Shown here: one piece after another, positions 16,414 to 24,205 of the stretch | Layout: each line of letters opens with the position of its first letter | How positions within the stretch are numbered: the stretch's first letter is position 1 | DNA from: Streptomyces sp. S4.7 | Lineage (GTDB): Bacteria; Actinomycetota; Actinomycetes; Streptomycetales; Streptomycetaceae | Length of the DNA stretch: 64,000 nucleotides | Direction of reading: 5' to 3' | Assembly: GCF_010384365.1 (NCBI RefSeq) | Contig: NZ_CP048397.1 | Location: forward strand, 4,092,001 to 4,156,000 | Translations under genes and position numbers: made by a program | Notes under the pieces: generated by a model | Told to the model about the DNA's origin: nothing | What the model saw: only the letters and a program-made list of their open reading frames with translations | The model's database searches: none

Positions 16414-17397
16414 TCAGTGATCATGGTCCAGGATGCCCGACTGCGCGATGAGATAACCGAGTTGTGCCCGGCTGCCGCTGCCGAGTGTGGTGCTCAGCTT
16501 GGCGATGTGCGCCCGGCAGGTGCGGACGTTCATGCCCAGGCGGCGTGCGATCGCCTCGTCCACGTGGCCGTCGATGAGGAGTTTGGCGATGGAGCGCTGG
16601 GTGCTGGTGATGCCGTCGATCTCCGGCGCGTACGACAACTGCTCGTCCCAGGGCGTGCCGTGCAGCCAGAACTGCTCGAAGACACCGACGAGGTACTGGA
16701 CGAGCCCTTCGTGACGCAGCTCCAGGGCGATCCGGCGATCGCTGCGGGCGGGTACGAACGCCACTTTGCGGTCGACGATGATGAGGCGCTCGATGATCTC
16801 TTCGAGCGTTCTCACCTCCACCCCGTCCGGGGCCACCAGTTCCACGTAGGCAAGCGTCGCGGGGTGGTGCCGGGCGGTGTGCTGGTACAGGGTCCGCATC
16901 TTCACGCCGTTGTCGAGCAGCGGGCGGACCCGGCGCAGGGCCTCCTCCTGGGAGCCCGGCTTCCGTCCACTGCCGGGCTGGACCGTGAGCAGCTCCTCGG
17001 TGCACTCCGCGGTGACGCGGTCCAGGGTGGAGTTGATGAGGCTCAGCCCTTCGAGCACGGTGATCGCGTGCGTGGCTGACGGGTCCATGGCCGTGAGCGT
17101 CATGAACGGTTCGAAGGTCTCCGCCAGCGACATGGCGAGCTGCCGCCGATCCTGGATCTCCCGTTCCAGGGGATGCGTGAGCTGATTGAGCGCGATCGAC
17201 GGGGATACCGGCCTGAGCCACTGGGGATCGTCCGGGTCCGGGCGCAGTAGTGCGAGGGCCAGCAGGCAGGGTGCGCTCTCCACCTCCTCCCGGGCCAGCC
17301 GGCCGGAGCGCAGAGCTGCCGCGTAGAGATTTTTGCCGGCTTCGCATAGTTCGCCAGGCCCATGCCTATGTCCGTCAATTCCCTGACTTGACTGCAT
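16414..17397 (-). CDS. LuxR-type transcriptional regulator, copy 2
   Basis: Predicted protein of 327 residues from ATG 17397 (GGGGGTG 6 nt upstream, the same leader layout as its paralogue). The sensor region includes APCLLALALLRPDPDDPQWL, ERLIIVDRKVAFVPARSDRR and a LYQH motif. The C-terminal HTH includes SIAKLLIDGHVDEAIARRLG and RTCRAHIAKLSTTLG. No receiver domain and no TTA codon. It is transcribed away from the secreted peptide gene at 17526, so the 100-bp gap is a shared divergent promoter. A small-ligand or peptide-sensing role is an inference from position. Confidence 0.82.
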   Translation of the reverse strand: MQSSQGIDGHRHGPGELCEAGKNLYAAALRSGRLAREEVESAPCLLALALLRPDPDDPQWLRPVSPSIALNQLTHPLEREIQDRRQLAMSLAETFEPFMTLTAMDPSATHAITVLEGLSLINSTLDRVTAECTEELLTVQPGSGRKPGSQEEALRRVRPLLDNGVKMRTLYQHTARHHPATLAYVELVAPDGVEVRTLEEIIERLIIVDRKVAFVPARSDRRIALELRHEGLVQYLVGVFEQFWLHGTPWDEQLSYAPEIDGITSTQRSIAKLLIDGHVDEAIARRLGMNVRTCRAHIAKLSTTLGSGSRAQLGYLIAQSGILDHDH

Positions 17398-17414
17398 TTG
17401 ACACCCCCTCAGGG

Positions 17415-17429
17415 TCCTGAATTACAGGA
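17415..17429. promoter_or_regulatory. Candidate operator in the regulator 2 / peptide divergent promoter
   Basis: Short inverted repeat TCCTG-AATTA-CAGGA (17415-17429), centred 18-32 bp upstream of the regulator 2 start codon, in an AT-richer patch. It is a plausible binding site for one of the two LuxR-type regulators. No second copy was noticed upstream of regulator 1. Confidence 0.4.
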
Positions 17430-17525
17430 ACATGATGCCTTCGCTCGCTGGTGGAAGCGTTCTGCGTGGGCCATCGTCTTAGTCGCGGGGGGAGGATAGT
17501 GATCAGAATGGGGTGGAGATCGTCC

Positions 17526-17693
17526 ATGAAGAGGATGGCTCGCGCGTTTTGCGTACTTGCTTTTGCGGTGGCCGTGACGGGCTCGCTCGTCGCGGGTGGC
17601 ACCCCCTCGGCGGACAGTGCGTCTGTGTCCGCCGTCCAGGCCCTGCCGAGTGATCCCTCCTGGGACAGTGCACCGGCGGACTTGGGCGCATGA
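17526..17693 (+). CDS. Short secreted peptide precursor, unknown function
   Basis: Preferred start ATG 17526, with GGTGGAG 7 nt upstream, gives 55 residues. In-frame GTG 17499 and ATG 17508 would extend it. The N-terminus is a typical Sec signal: MKRMARAFCV, hydrophobic LAFAVAVTGSLVAGG, then small residues with possible cleavage after ADSA or nearby. The mature part would be about 25 residues ending SDPSWDSAPADLGA, with no Cys and one Trp. The stop overlaps the next ATG (ATGA), so both products are translationally coupled. It is divergent from a LuxR-type regulator. I do not recognise a described peptide family. A signalling peptide or a modified-peptide precursor is possible. Confidence 0.6.
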   Translation: MKRMARAFCVLAFAVAVTGSLVAGGTPSADSASVSAVQALPSDPSWDSAPADLGA

Positions 17694-18010
17694 CTGTCCC
17701 GCCGGACGACAGGGTCTTTCGGCGAGAGATGGCCTCGGCCTACCGGTCCGGATGGCACTTCATCGATCTCGTCACGGCGATCCCACACCGTGGTGACTCG
17801 CTGATGGTCACCCTGTTCGGAGAGCCCGTGGTCGTCGTCCGCGAGGAGGACGAGGACGTCCGTGCCTACCGGTGTCTGAGGAAGCCTCGGGGGGCGCCGC
17901 AGCCCGTACGCTGCGCGATTCGGTACGACATGATTTTCGTCAATCTTGACCAGCGTGACCACCAGCTGGTCGAACCACAGACCATTTCCGCCACCCCCCG
18001 CAGTGCCTGA
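17690..18010 (+). CDS. Rieske-like protein lacking the iron ligands, coupled to the peptide gene
   Basis: Predicted protein of 106 residues from ATG 17690, overlapping the peptide stop. The segment VFRREMASAYRSGWHFI, then GDSLMVTLFGEPVVVVREEDEDVRAYRCLRKPRGAP, follows the pattern of the N-terminal Rieske domain of ring-hydroxylating oxygenase alpha subunits. The expected C-x-H of (CPHRGA) is CLRKPRGA here, and the second Cys-x2-His is absent. The sequence jumps to RYDMIFVNLDQ, which resembles a motif found well beyond the Rieske cluster in full-length enzymes. It therefore cannot bind a 2Fe-2S centre in the usual way. It may be a binding or scaffold protein. Similarity is by eye only. Confidence 0.55.
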   Translation: MTVPPDDRVFRREMASAYRSGWHFIDLVTAIPHRGDSLMVTLFGEPVVVVREEDEDVRAYRCLRKPRGAPQPVRCAIRYDMIFVNLDQRDHQLVEPQTISATPRSA

Positions 18011-18052
18011 GCGATTCCCCCGTCGTAGTAGATCGCTCGGGCGCTTCCCCCA

Positions 18053-18097
18053 CACAGCGGCGCCATCGTGGACCTGAAACGCGATGGCGCCGCTGTG
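18053..18097. terminator. Bidirectional terminator, 16-bp stem
   Basis: Perfect 16-bp stem (18053-18068 with 18082-18097), loop of 13 nt. It stands between the convergent Rieske-like gene (ends 18010) and the PPOX gene (minus strand, ends 18160). Confidence 0.85.
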
Positions 18098-18159
18098 CTG
18101 TCCGCGTACGGGGCCGGTGTGCCGCGTGCCGCGTGGTGGCGGCGTACGCGCGGCGCGCG

Positions 18160-18564
18160 TCATCCTCTGCCCAGTGCGCGGTCGACCGCGATCTCGATGA
18201 CGACCCGGTCCGGGTTGGGTGCCGGCGTGCGTTCGTAGCGGGCCGCGTAACGGCCTACGGCGTCCGCGACCCGATCGGTCTCCGTGCGCACCGTCGCGAG
18301 GCCCTCAAGCGTCGCCCAGCGCCTTCCGTGGACCTGGCAGACCGCGACCCGCCCCCCGTCGGGGCCCGCCGCCAGGACGTTGGCGACCTTGGTCGAGTTC
18401 TTGTTGGTGATGACACGTGCCAGCGCGGCCTCCGGTTCGTATGTCACGCCCACCGGCACCACGTGCGGTGTGCCGTCCGGCCGGAGTGTGGTCAGGGTGC
18501 ACAGGTGGCGTTCTCCCCAGAAGGCGAGATATTCGGGGTCGGGATCGCGTACGTCTTGGGCCAT
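18160..18564 (-). CDS. PPOX-class (pyridoxamine-phosphate-oxidase-fold) F420/flavin-binding protein
   Basis: Predicted protein of 134 residues from ATG 18564. The split-barrel pattern is clear: FWGERHLCTLTTLRPDGTPHVVPVGVTY at the start, NKNSTKVANV for cofactor phosphate contact, and GRRWATLEGLATVRTE in the middle. The length fits Rv1155-type F420-dependent reductases, which are common in actinobacteria. Substrate is unknown. Single gene, divergent from clpB. Confidence 0.82.
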   Translation of the reverse strand: MAQDVRDPDPEYLAFWGERHLCTLTTLRPDGTPHVVPVGVTYEPEAALARVITNKNSTKVANVLAAGPDGGRVAVCQVHGRRWATLEGLATVRTETDRVADAVGRYAARYERTPAPNPDRVVIEIAVDRALGRG

Positions 18565-18668
18565 GCCGGAAGAATAGGCGCGTAACGGCCTCGGGGGTGC
18601 GGGGCGGCGGGAGTTGGGTCGGCGCGACGATCGGCGCGGCGATCGGCCGCCGGGCGTTCCTTCCGCGC

Positions 18669-18689
18669 CTTGAGTGGAATAGACTCAAC
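18669..18689 (+). promoter_or_regulatory. HAIR operator of clpB
   Basis: CTTGAGT-N7-ACTCAAC at 18669-18689 matches the HspR consensus except for the last base. It lies 71 bp before the clpB start. clpB is a known member of the HspR regulon in Streptomyces. Confidence 0.9.
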
Positions 18690-18760
18690 TTTGCGTACGT
18701 TGGGTGGGTCAGGTCCCAGGGGTTGCGGGACGGGCCCGAGTCGAGGAGGAGAGACCGCAC

Positions 18761-21436
18761 GTGGACGCCGAGCTGACGAACAAGAGCAAGGACGCGTTCA
18801 ACGCCGCCACCGAGCGCGCGGTGTCGGCCGGCCATGCCGATCTGACCCCCGCGCACCTGCTGCTCGCGCTGCTGGCCGGGGAGGACAACGAGAACATCAC
18901 CGACCTGCTCGTCGCGGTCGACGCCGACCAGGCCGAGGTACGGTCCGGGGCGGACCGGCTGCTGGCCGGGCTGCCCAGCGTGCGGGGCTCCACGGTCGCG
19001 CCGCCGCAGCCCGACCGCAGGCTGCTGGCCGTTGTCGGCGACGCCGACAAGCGGGCGGGGAAACTGGGCGACGACTACGTCTCGACCGAGCACCTGCTCA
19101 TCGGGATCGCGGCCGAGGGCGGCAAGGCCGGGGACGTACTGGACCGGCAGGGGGCCGGTGCGAAGAAGCTGCTGGCAGCGTTCGAGAAGACAAGGGGAGG
19201 GCGCCGGGTGACCACACCCGATCCGGAGGGCCAGTACAAGGCCCTGGAGAAGTTCGGCACCGACTTCACGGCCGCGGCGCGGCTGGGCAGGCTCGACCCG
19301 GTCATCGGCCGGGACCAGGAGATCCGCCGCGTGGTGCAGGTGCTGTCGCGCCGTACGAAGAACAACCCCGTACTGATCGGTGAGCCCGGCGTCGGCAAGA
19401 CGGCCGTGGTGGAAGGGCTCGCGCAGCGCATCGTCAAGGGTGATGTGCCGGAGTCCCTGAAGAACAAGAAGGTGGTCTCCCTCGACCTCGGCGCGATGGT
19501 CGCGGGTGCCAAGTACCGCGGTGAGTTCGAGGAGCGGCTGAAGACCGTCCTGTCAGAGATCAAGGAGAGCGACGGGCAGATCATCACGTTCATCGACGAA
19601 CTGCACACCGTCGTGGGCGCGGGCGCCGGCGGCGACTCCGCCATGGACGCGGGCAACATGCTCAAGCCCATGCTGGCGCGCGGTGAACTGCGCATGGTCG
19701 GCGCGACGACCCTGGACGAGTACCGGGAGCGCATCGAGAAGGACGCGGCGCTGGAGCGGCGCTTCCAGCAGGTGCTGATCGCCGAGCCGAACGTCGAGGA
19801 CACGATCGCGATCCTGCGCGGACTCAAGGGCCGTTACGAGGCGCACCACAAGGTGCGGATCGCGGACGCCGCTCTGGTGGCCGCCGCCGCGCTCTCCGAC
19901 CGCTACATCACCTCGCGCTTCCTGCCCGACAAGGCCATCGACCTCGTCGACGAGGCGGCCTCCCGCCTCCGTATGGAGATCGACTCCTCGCCCGTCGAGA
20001 TCGACGAACTCCAGCGGTCGGTCGACCGCCTCCGTATGGAGGAGCTGGCACTCAAGAACGAGTCGGACCCCGCGTCCAAGCAGCGTCTGGAGAAGCTGCG
20101 CCGTGACCTCGCCGACCGCGAGGAGGAGCTGCGCGGGCTCGACGCGCGCTGGCAGAAGGAGCGGCAGGGCCTCAACCGCGTCGGTGAGCTGAAGGAGAAG
20201 CTGGACGAGCTGCGGGGCCGGGCCGAGCGCGCGGAGCTCGACAACGACCTCGGCACCGCGTCCAAGCTGCTGCACGGCGAGATCCCGGCCGTGGAGCGGG
20301 AGTTGGAGGCCGCGGCCGAGGCGGAGCAGGAAGCCGCCACGGACACCATGGTCAAGGAGGAGGTCGGCCCGGACGACATCGCCGATGTCGTCGGCTCGTG
20401 GACCGGGATCCCGGCCGGGCGGCTGCTGGAGGGCGAGACGCGCAAGCTCCTCCGTATGGAGGCCGGGCTGGGGAACCGGCTGATCGGCCAGACGGAGGCG
20501 GTCGGGGCGGTGTCGGACGCCGTACGGCGCACCCGCGCGGGCATCGCGGACCCGGACCGGCCCACCGGATCGTTCCTCTTCCTCGGACCGACCGGCGTGG
20601 GCAAGACCGAACTGGCCAAGGCGCTGGCCGACTTCCTCTTCGACGACGAGCGGGCCATGGTCCGTATCGACATGAGCGAGTACGGCGAGAAGCACTCCGT
20701 CGCCCGGCTCGTCGGCGCGCCGCCCGGTTACGTCGGATACGAGGAGGGCGGCCAGCTCACCGAGGCCGTCCGCCGCAGGCCGTACAGCGTGGTTCTGCTG
20801 GACGAGGTCGAGAAGGCGCACCCGGAGGTCTTCGACGTCCTGCTCCAGGTCCTCGACGACGGCCGGCTGACCGACGGCCAGGGCCGGACCGTGGACTTCC
20901 GCAACACCATCCTGATCCTCACGTCGAACCTCGGCAGTCAGTACCTGGTCGACCCGGTCCCGTCGGCGGAGACGAAGAAGAAGCAGGTGCTGGAGGCGGT
21001 ACGCAGCTCCTTCAAACCGGAGTTCCTGAACCGGCTGGACGATCTCGTGGTCTTCTCGGCCCTCTCCAAGGAGGAGCTGGCCCGGATCGCCGACCTCCAG
21101 ATCGCCCGTCTCGCCAAGCGCCTGGCGGACCGGCGTCTGACGCTCGACGTCACCCCGGAAGCCCTCACCTGGCTCGCCGACGAGGGCAACGACCCGGCGT
21201 ACGGGGCGCGCCCGCTGCGCCGCCTGATCCAGACGGCGATCGGCGACCGGCTGGCGAAGGAGATCCTCTCGGGCGAGATCGTGGACGGCGACACCGTGCG
21301 GGTGGAGCGCGCGGGGGACGGGCTGATCGTGGGGCCCGCGACGCGTGGGCAGGAGCCGGAGGACACGGCGGCGGGTGCGGGCGACACGGCGGCGGGGTCC
21401 GGGCGGGACGCGCCTTCTTTGGAGAAGACGCCGTAA
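18761..21436 (+). CDS. clpB: ATP-dependent disaggregase ClpB (Hsp100)
   Basis: Predicted protein of 891 residues from GTG 18761, directly after GAGGAGGAGA. The frame extends to 18704 but the extra codons lie in the leader. Order: Clp N-domain (AELTNKSKDAFNAATERAV), first AAA+ module with Walker A GEPGVGKTAV near residue 207 and FIDELHTV, coiled-coil middle domain with KEELGLD-like Arg/Glu helices (about 410-540), second AAA+ module with GPTGVGKTELAK near residue 609, and the D2-small domain. The C-terminal tail is Gly/Ala/Asp-rich. It resolves protein aggregates with DnaK and DnaJ. The HAIR site upstream places it in the HspR regulon. Confidence 0.97.
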   Translation: MDAELTNKSKDAFNAATERAVSAGHADLTPAHLLLALLAGEDNENITDLLVAVDADQAEVRSGADRLLAGLPSVRGSTVAPPQPDRRLLAVVGDADKRAGKLGDDYVSTEHLLIGIAAEGGKAGDVLDRQGAGAKKLLAAFEKTRGGRRVTTPDPEGQYKALEKFGTDFTAAARLGRLDPVIGRDQEIRRVVQVLSRRTKNNPVLIGEPGVGKTAVVEGLAQRIVKGDVPESLKNKKVVSLDLGAMVAGAKYRGEFEERLKTVLSEIKESDGQIITFIDELHTVVGAGAGGDSAMDAGNMLKPMLARGELRMVGATTLDEYRERIEKDAALERRFQQVLIAEPNVEDTIAILRGLKGRYEAHHKVRIADAALVAAAALSDRYITSRFLPDKAIDLVDEAASRLRMEIDSSPVEIDELQRSVDRLRMEELALKNESDPASKQRLEKLRRDLADREEELRGLDARWQKERQGLNRVGELKEKLDELRGRAERAELDNDLGTASKLLHGEIPAVERELEAAAEAEQEAATDTMVKEEVGPDDIADVVGSWTGIPAGRLLEGETRKLLRMEAGLGNRLIGQTEAVGAVSDAVRRTRAGIADPDRPTGSFLFLGPTGVGKTELAKALADFLFDDERAMVRIDMSEYGEKHSVARLVGAPPGYVGYEEGGQLTEAVRRRPYSVVLLDEVEKAHPEVFDVLLQVLDDGRLTDGQGRTVDFRNTILILTSNLGSQYLVDPVPSAETKKKQVLEAVRSSFKPEFLNRLDDLVVFSALSKEELARIADLQIARLAKRLADRRLTLDVTPEALTWLADEGNDPAYGARPLRRLIQTAIGDRLAKEILSGEIVDGDTVRVERAGDGLIVGPATRGQEPEDTAAGAGDTAAGSGRDAPSLEKTP

Positions 21437-21470
21437 GGCGCCGCAGGACGCCGTGAGGCACGGCAGCTCG

Positions 21471-21501
21471 CAGGCCCGTCACCCGCGTGGTGGCGGGCCT
21501 G
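21471..21501 (+). terminator. clpB terminator
   Basis: Thirteen-bp stem with one G-T wobble (21471-21483 with 21489-21501, loop CGCGT), 35 bp after the clpB stop. Confidence 0.8.
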
Positions 21502-21632
21502 CCCGTGCGCCGTCGCGTGGGCCGTCGCGCGGACCTTCCCGTGATTGCCGACGGGGTGCAGGGTTTCCGCCCGGGGATCGCGGCTAGGGTCGTCGTCAGA
21601 CAACGGCATGCCATCCTCAGGAGAATCCAGCG

Positions 21633-22181
21633 ATGACCATCGACCCGTCCTCGATTCCGAACTTCGGGGCCCAGCCCCAGCCGCAGGCTGCGGGAACGGC
21701 GGGCCCTGTCGTCCCCGACCAGGATCTGGTCAAGCAGCTTCTCGACCAGATGGAGCTGAAGTACGTCGTCGACGACGAGGGTGACCTCGCGGCGCCGTGG
21801 GAGGAATTCCGTACGTACTTCATGTTCCGCGGTGAGGGCGACCAGCAGGTCTTCTCCGTGCGGACTTTCTACGACCGGCCGCACGCCATCGATGACAAGC
21901 CCAGGATTCTCGACGCGATCGACGACTGGAACCGCCGCACGCTGTGGCCCAAGGTCTACAGCCACGTGCACGAGGAGGAGGACGGCGGCCCCACGACCGT
22001 CCGGCTCATCGGCGAGGCCCAGATGCTGATCGGCACCGGGGTCAGCCTGGAGCACTTCGTGTCGTCGACCGTCAGCTGGGTCCGGGCCTCGATCGAGTTC
22101 GACAAGTGGATCGTCGAGACCTTCGGGCTGACTCCGGCCGAGGAGAAGCCCGCCGGGGAGAAGCCGGCCGACGACGCCTGA
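21633..22181 (+). CDS. YbjN-domain protein
   Basis: Predicted protein of 182 residues from ATG 21633 (CAGGAGA upstream). After a Gln/Pro-rich N-terminus comes the YbjN / secretion-chaperone-like fold: VKQLLDQMELKYVVDDEGDL, FMFRGEGDQQVFSVRTFYDR, RRTLWPKVYSH, and the C-terminal helix STVSWVRASIEFDKWIV. It ends in an acidic KPAGEKPADDA tail. YbjN proteins are small cytosolic regulators or chaperones with no defined biochemical activity. Single gene, convergent with the glycosyltransferase. Confidence 0.82.
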   Translation: MTIDPSSIPNFGAQPQPQAAGTAGPVVPDQDLVKQLLDQMELKYVVDDEGDLAAPWEEFRTYFMFRGEGDQQVFSVRTFYDRPHAIDDKPRILDAIDDWNRRTLWPKVYSHVHEEEDGGPTTVRLIGEAQMLIGTGVSLEHFVSSTVSWVRASIEFDKWIVETFGLTPAEEKPAGEKPADDA

Positions 22182-22236
22182 GACGACGTCCGACGACGGA
22201 GCCGGACAACGAACCTGACGACACGTCCGAGGACCG

Positions 22237-23517
22237 TCACAGCGGCATCGGGGCGAGCGTCAGCAGGTACGTCCCGTAGCAGCACGACAGCCCGGCGAGG
22301 GCGATGATCACCACGATCACCGCTCTCGGCCGGGCTTTCGTGAGCGCGCACGCGAGCGGGAGCAGCAGCGGGAACGCGGGCAGCAGGAAGCGCGGCTTGG
22401 ACTCGAAGAACCCGCCGCCGCCGACGGCGATCAGGAGCAGCACCCCCGCGTACACGAGCAGTGGCAGGGGCGGGCGGTTCTCCCGGTCCACGAGGAGCAG
22501 CGCGAAGAGCAGTACGGCCGCGGCGACGATCAGCGCGGTCATGGGAGTGGCGAGTTCGGTGGGCCGCAGCGCGACATCGCGGACGTTGAGCAGGTTGTCG
22601 ACACCGAGGTCGAAGCGGGACCGCCAGCCGGCCTGCACGGCGAAGTAGCCGCTGAGCGGGTCGCCGGTGCGCAGGCCCACCCAGAGCACCCAACCGCCCC
22701 AGCCGAGCGGCGCCACGACCGCCGCCGCCCAGAGCCGCCAGGGGGCGTGGCCGCGGCGCTTCCACAGTTCGTACGCCGCCGCGGCGCACACCGCCGCGGC
22801 GATCGCGATCCCGTTGGGCCGCGACAGACCCGCGAGCGCGGCCAGCGAACCCGCCCACAGCCAGCGGCCGGTGAGCACCGCGTAGAGGGAGAAGGCGGCG
22901 AAGGCGGTGAGGAGCGGTTCCGTGTACGCCAGCGAGAGCACGACCGAGTGGGGGAGCAGGCCCCACAGAAGCACCAGGACGGCCGCGGTGGTCCGGCCGT
23001 GGAGGCGTTCGCCGACGAGGTAGACGGCGAGGGCGGCGGCTGCCGCCGCGACCCAGGAGAGCAGCAGGGCCGCGGTGTCCCCGGTGAGCGGGAGCACGGT
23101 CGTGACGGCGCGTACGAGGCCGGGGTAGAGCGGGAAGAACGCGAGGTCGCTGTGGACGGCGCCGTCGGTGAAGTGGAGCGTGTAGCCGTAGCCGTCCGCG
23201 GCGATCCTCGTGTACCAGACGGAGTCCCAGCTGCGGGTGAGCAGTTGGGACGGTGAGCGGCCGATGTGCTCGGCCCACAGACACAGCACCAGCAGACCGG
23301 TGAGCCGGGCGGCGGCGAACAGCCCGAGCGCGGGGGCGGCACGGCGGAGTGCGGAGGAGAGGCGGGCGGCGCGCCGGTGGGGGGTGCGCCGGGGGACGAG
23401 GGCGGTGAAGGTGACGGCCGGTGGTGTAGCCGGCCCGGAGGCCCGTGCGGGGGCCTTTCGGGTGGCCGGCGGGACGGCGTCGGCGGCGTCGGCGGTGTCG
23501 AGCGTGTCGGCGGACAG
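22237..23517 (-). CDS. Polytopic mannosyltransferase-like glycosyltransferase, probable CTG start
   Basis: From GTG 23289 the protein would have 350 residues, but this start cuts off the first membrane helix (LGLFAAARLTGLLVLCLW). Upstream, the frame stays open without ATG, GTG or TTG until a CTG at 23517. That codon sits 5 nt behind GGAGGT (23528-23523), an ideal ribosome site, and gives 426 residues beginning (M)SADTLDTADAADAV. The body contains about ten hydrophobic helices and loops such as SWDSVWYTRIAADGYGY and SDLAFFPLYPGLVRA, typical of PIG-V/GT-C polyprenol-dependent mannosyltransferases. SYLAYTEP-like LAYTEPLLTAFAAFS is also present. Acceptor unknown. Confidence 0.78.
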   Translation of the reverse strand: MSADTLDTADAADAVPPATRKAPARASGPATPPAVTFTALVPRRTPHRRAARLSSALRRAAPALGLFAAARLTGLLVLCLWAEHIGRSPSQLLTRSWDSVWYTRIAADGYGYTLHFTDGAVHSDLAFFPLYPGLVRAVTTVLPLTGDTAALLLSWVAAAAAALAVYLVGERLHGRTTAAVLVLLWGLLPHSVVLSLAYTEPLLTAFAAFSLYAVLTGRWLWAGSLAALAGLSRPNGIAIAAAVCAAAAYELWKRRGHAPWRLWAAAVVAPLGWGGWVLWVGLRTGDPLSGYFAVQAGWRSRFDLGVDNLLNVRDVALRPTELATPMTALIVAAAVLLFALLLVDRENRPPLPLLVYAGVLLLIAVGGGGFFESKPRFLLPAFPLLLPLACALTKARPRAVIVVIIALAGLSCCYGTYLLTLAPMPL

Positions 23518-23744
23518 GGGGCACCTCCGTGCGCGCGTGATCGGTCGAGCCGACCTTCGGCGCGACCCGTGCCCCGCGCGACCGCTGAGCCGCCGACCGG
23601 GTACGAAGGCGGGCCGTACGGGGGGTGCGCGGGGGCGGGCGGCGTGTCGGCGTGACAGGGGTGGCAGCGGGCGCGGAGCCGCGCGCGGTGCGGGCGGGGT
23701 GTGTGTCGGCGGAGGCGTACGGCACGTCGCTGCCGGGCCTGTCG

Positions 23745-24190
23745 TCGGTGGCGACGCGCATTTCGCCTGCCACGCCGTCAGCGATCCCCAGCGCCCGTCG
23801 AACGGCCGGCTGATGCCGCACGGCCCGGCGGACGCGTCGCCGACGGTCCGCGATCTCGCCCGGCTGTGCCTTCCGGGCGCCCGCCTGGCCTATCTGTCCG
23901 CGTGCGACACGATGCGGATCAGGGCCGAACTCGCCGACGGGTCCGTGCACCTAGCGAGCGCCTTCCAGATGGCCGGCTTCCCCCATGTCGTCGGCTCGCT
24001 CTGGCAGGTGGACGACACCGTCGGGGCGCGGATCGCCCGCGGGCTGTACGAGCGGCTGGCCCCCGACGAGGGCGGCCCGCTGTCCGTGGAGGGCACGGCG
24101 CGCGCCCTGCACCGCGCGGTGTGCGAGGTGCGCGCGGACCACCCCCGCACCCCGAGTCTCTGGGCCTGCCAGGTCCACACGGGGCCGTGA
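23745..24190 (+). pseudogene. C-terminal remnant of a CHAT-domain protease-like protein
   Basis: About 145 codons match the end of a CHAT domain: DAHFACHAVSDP, SPTVRDLARLCLPGARLAYL, SACDTMRIRAELADGSVHLA, FQMAGFPHVVGSLWQVDDTV, ARALHRAVCEVRADH and SLWACQVH to the stop at 24188-24190. The putative His (HFACH) and Cys (LSACDT) of the caspase-like dyad are both kept. Everything before the HFACH segment, normally several hundred residues with TPR repeats, is missing. The upstream frame is noise shared with the glycosyltransferase leader. A short product from ATG 23812 would lack the His, so this is most likely a decayed gene end. Confidence 0.72.
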
Positions 24191-24205
24191 CGGCGGCCCC
24201 GGCCC

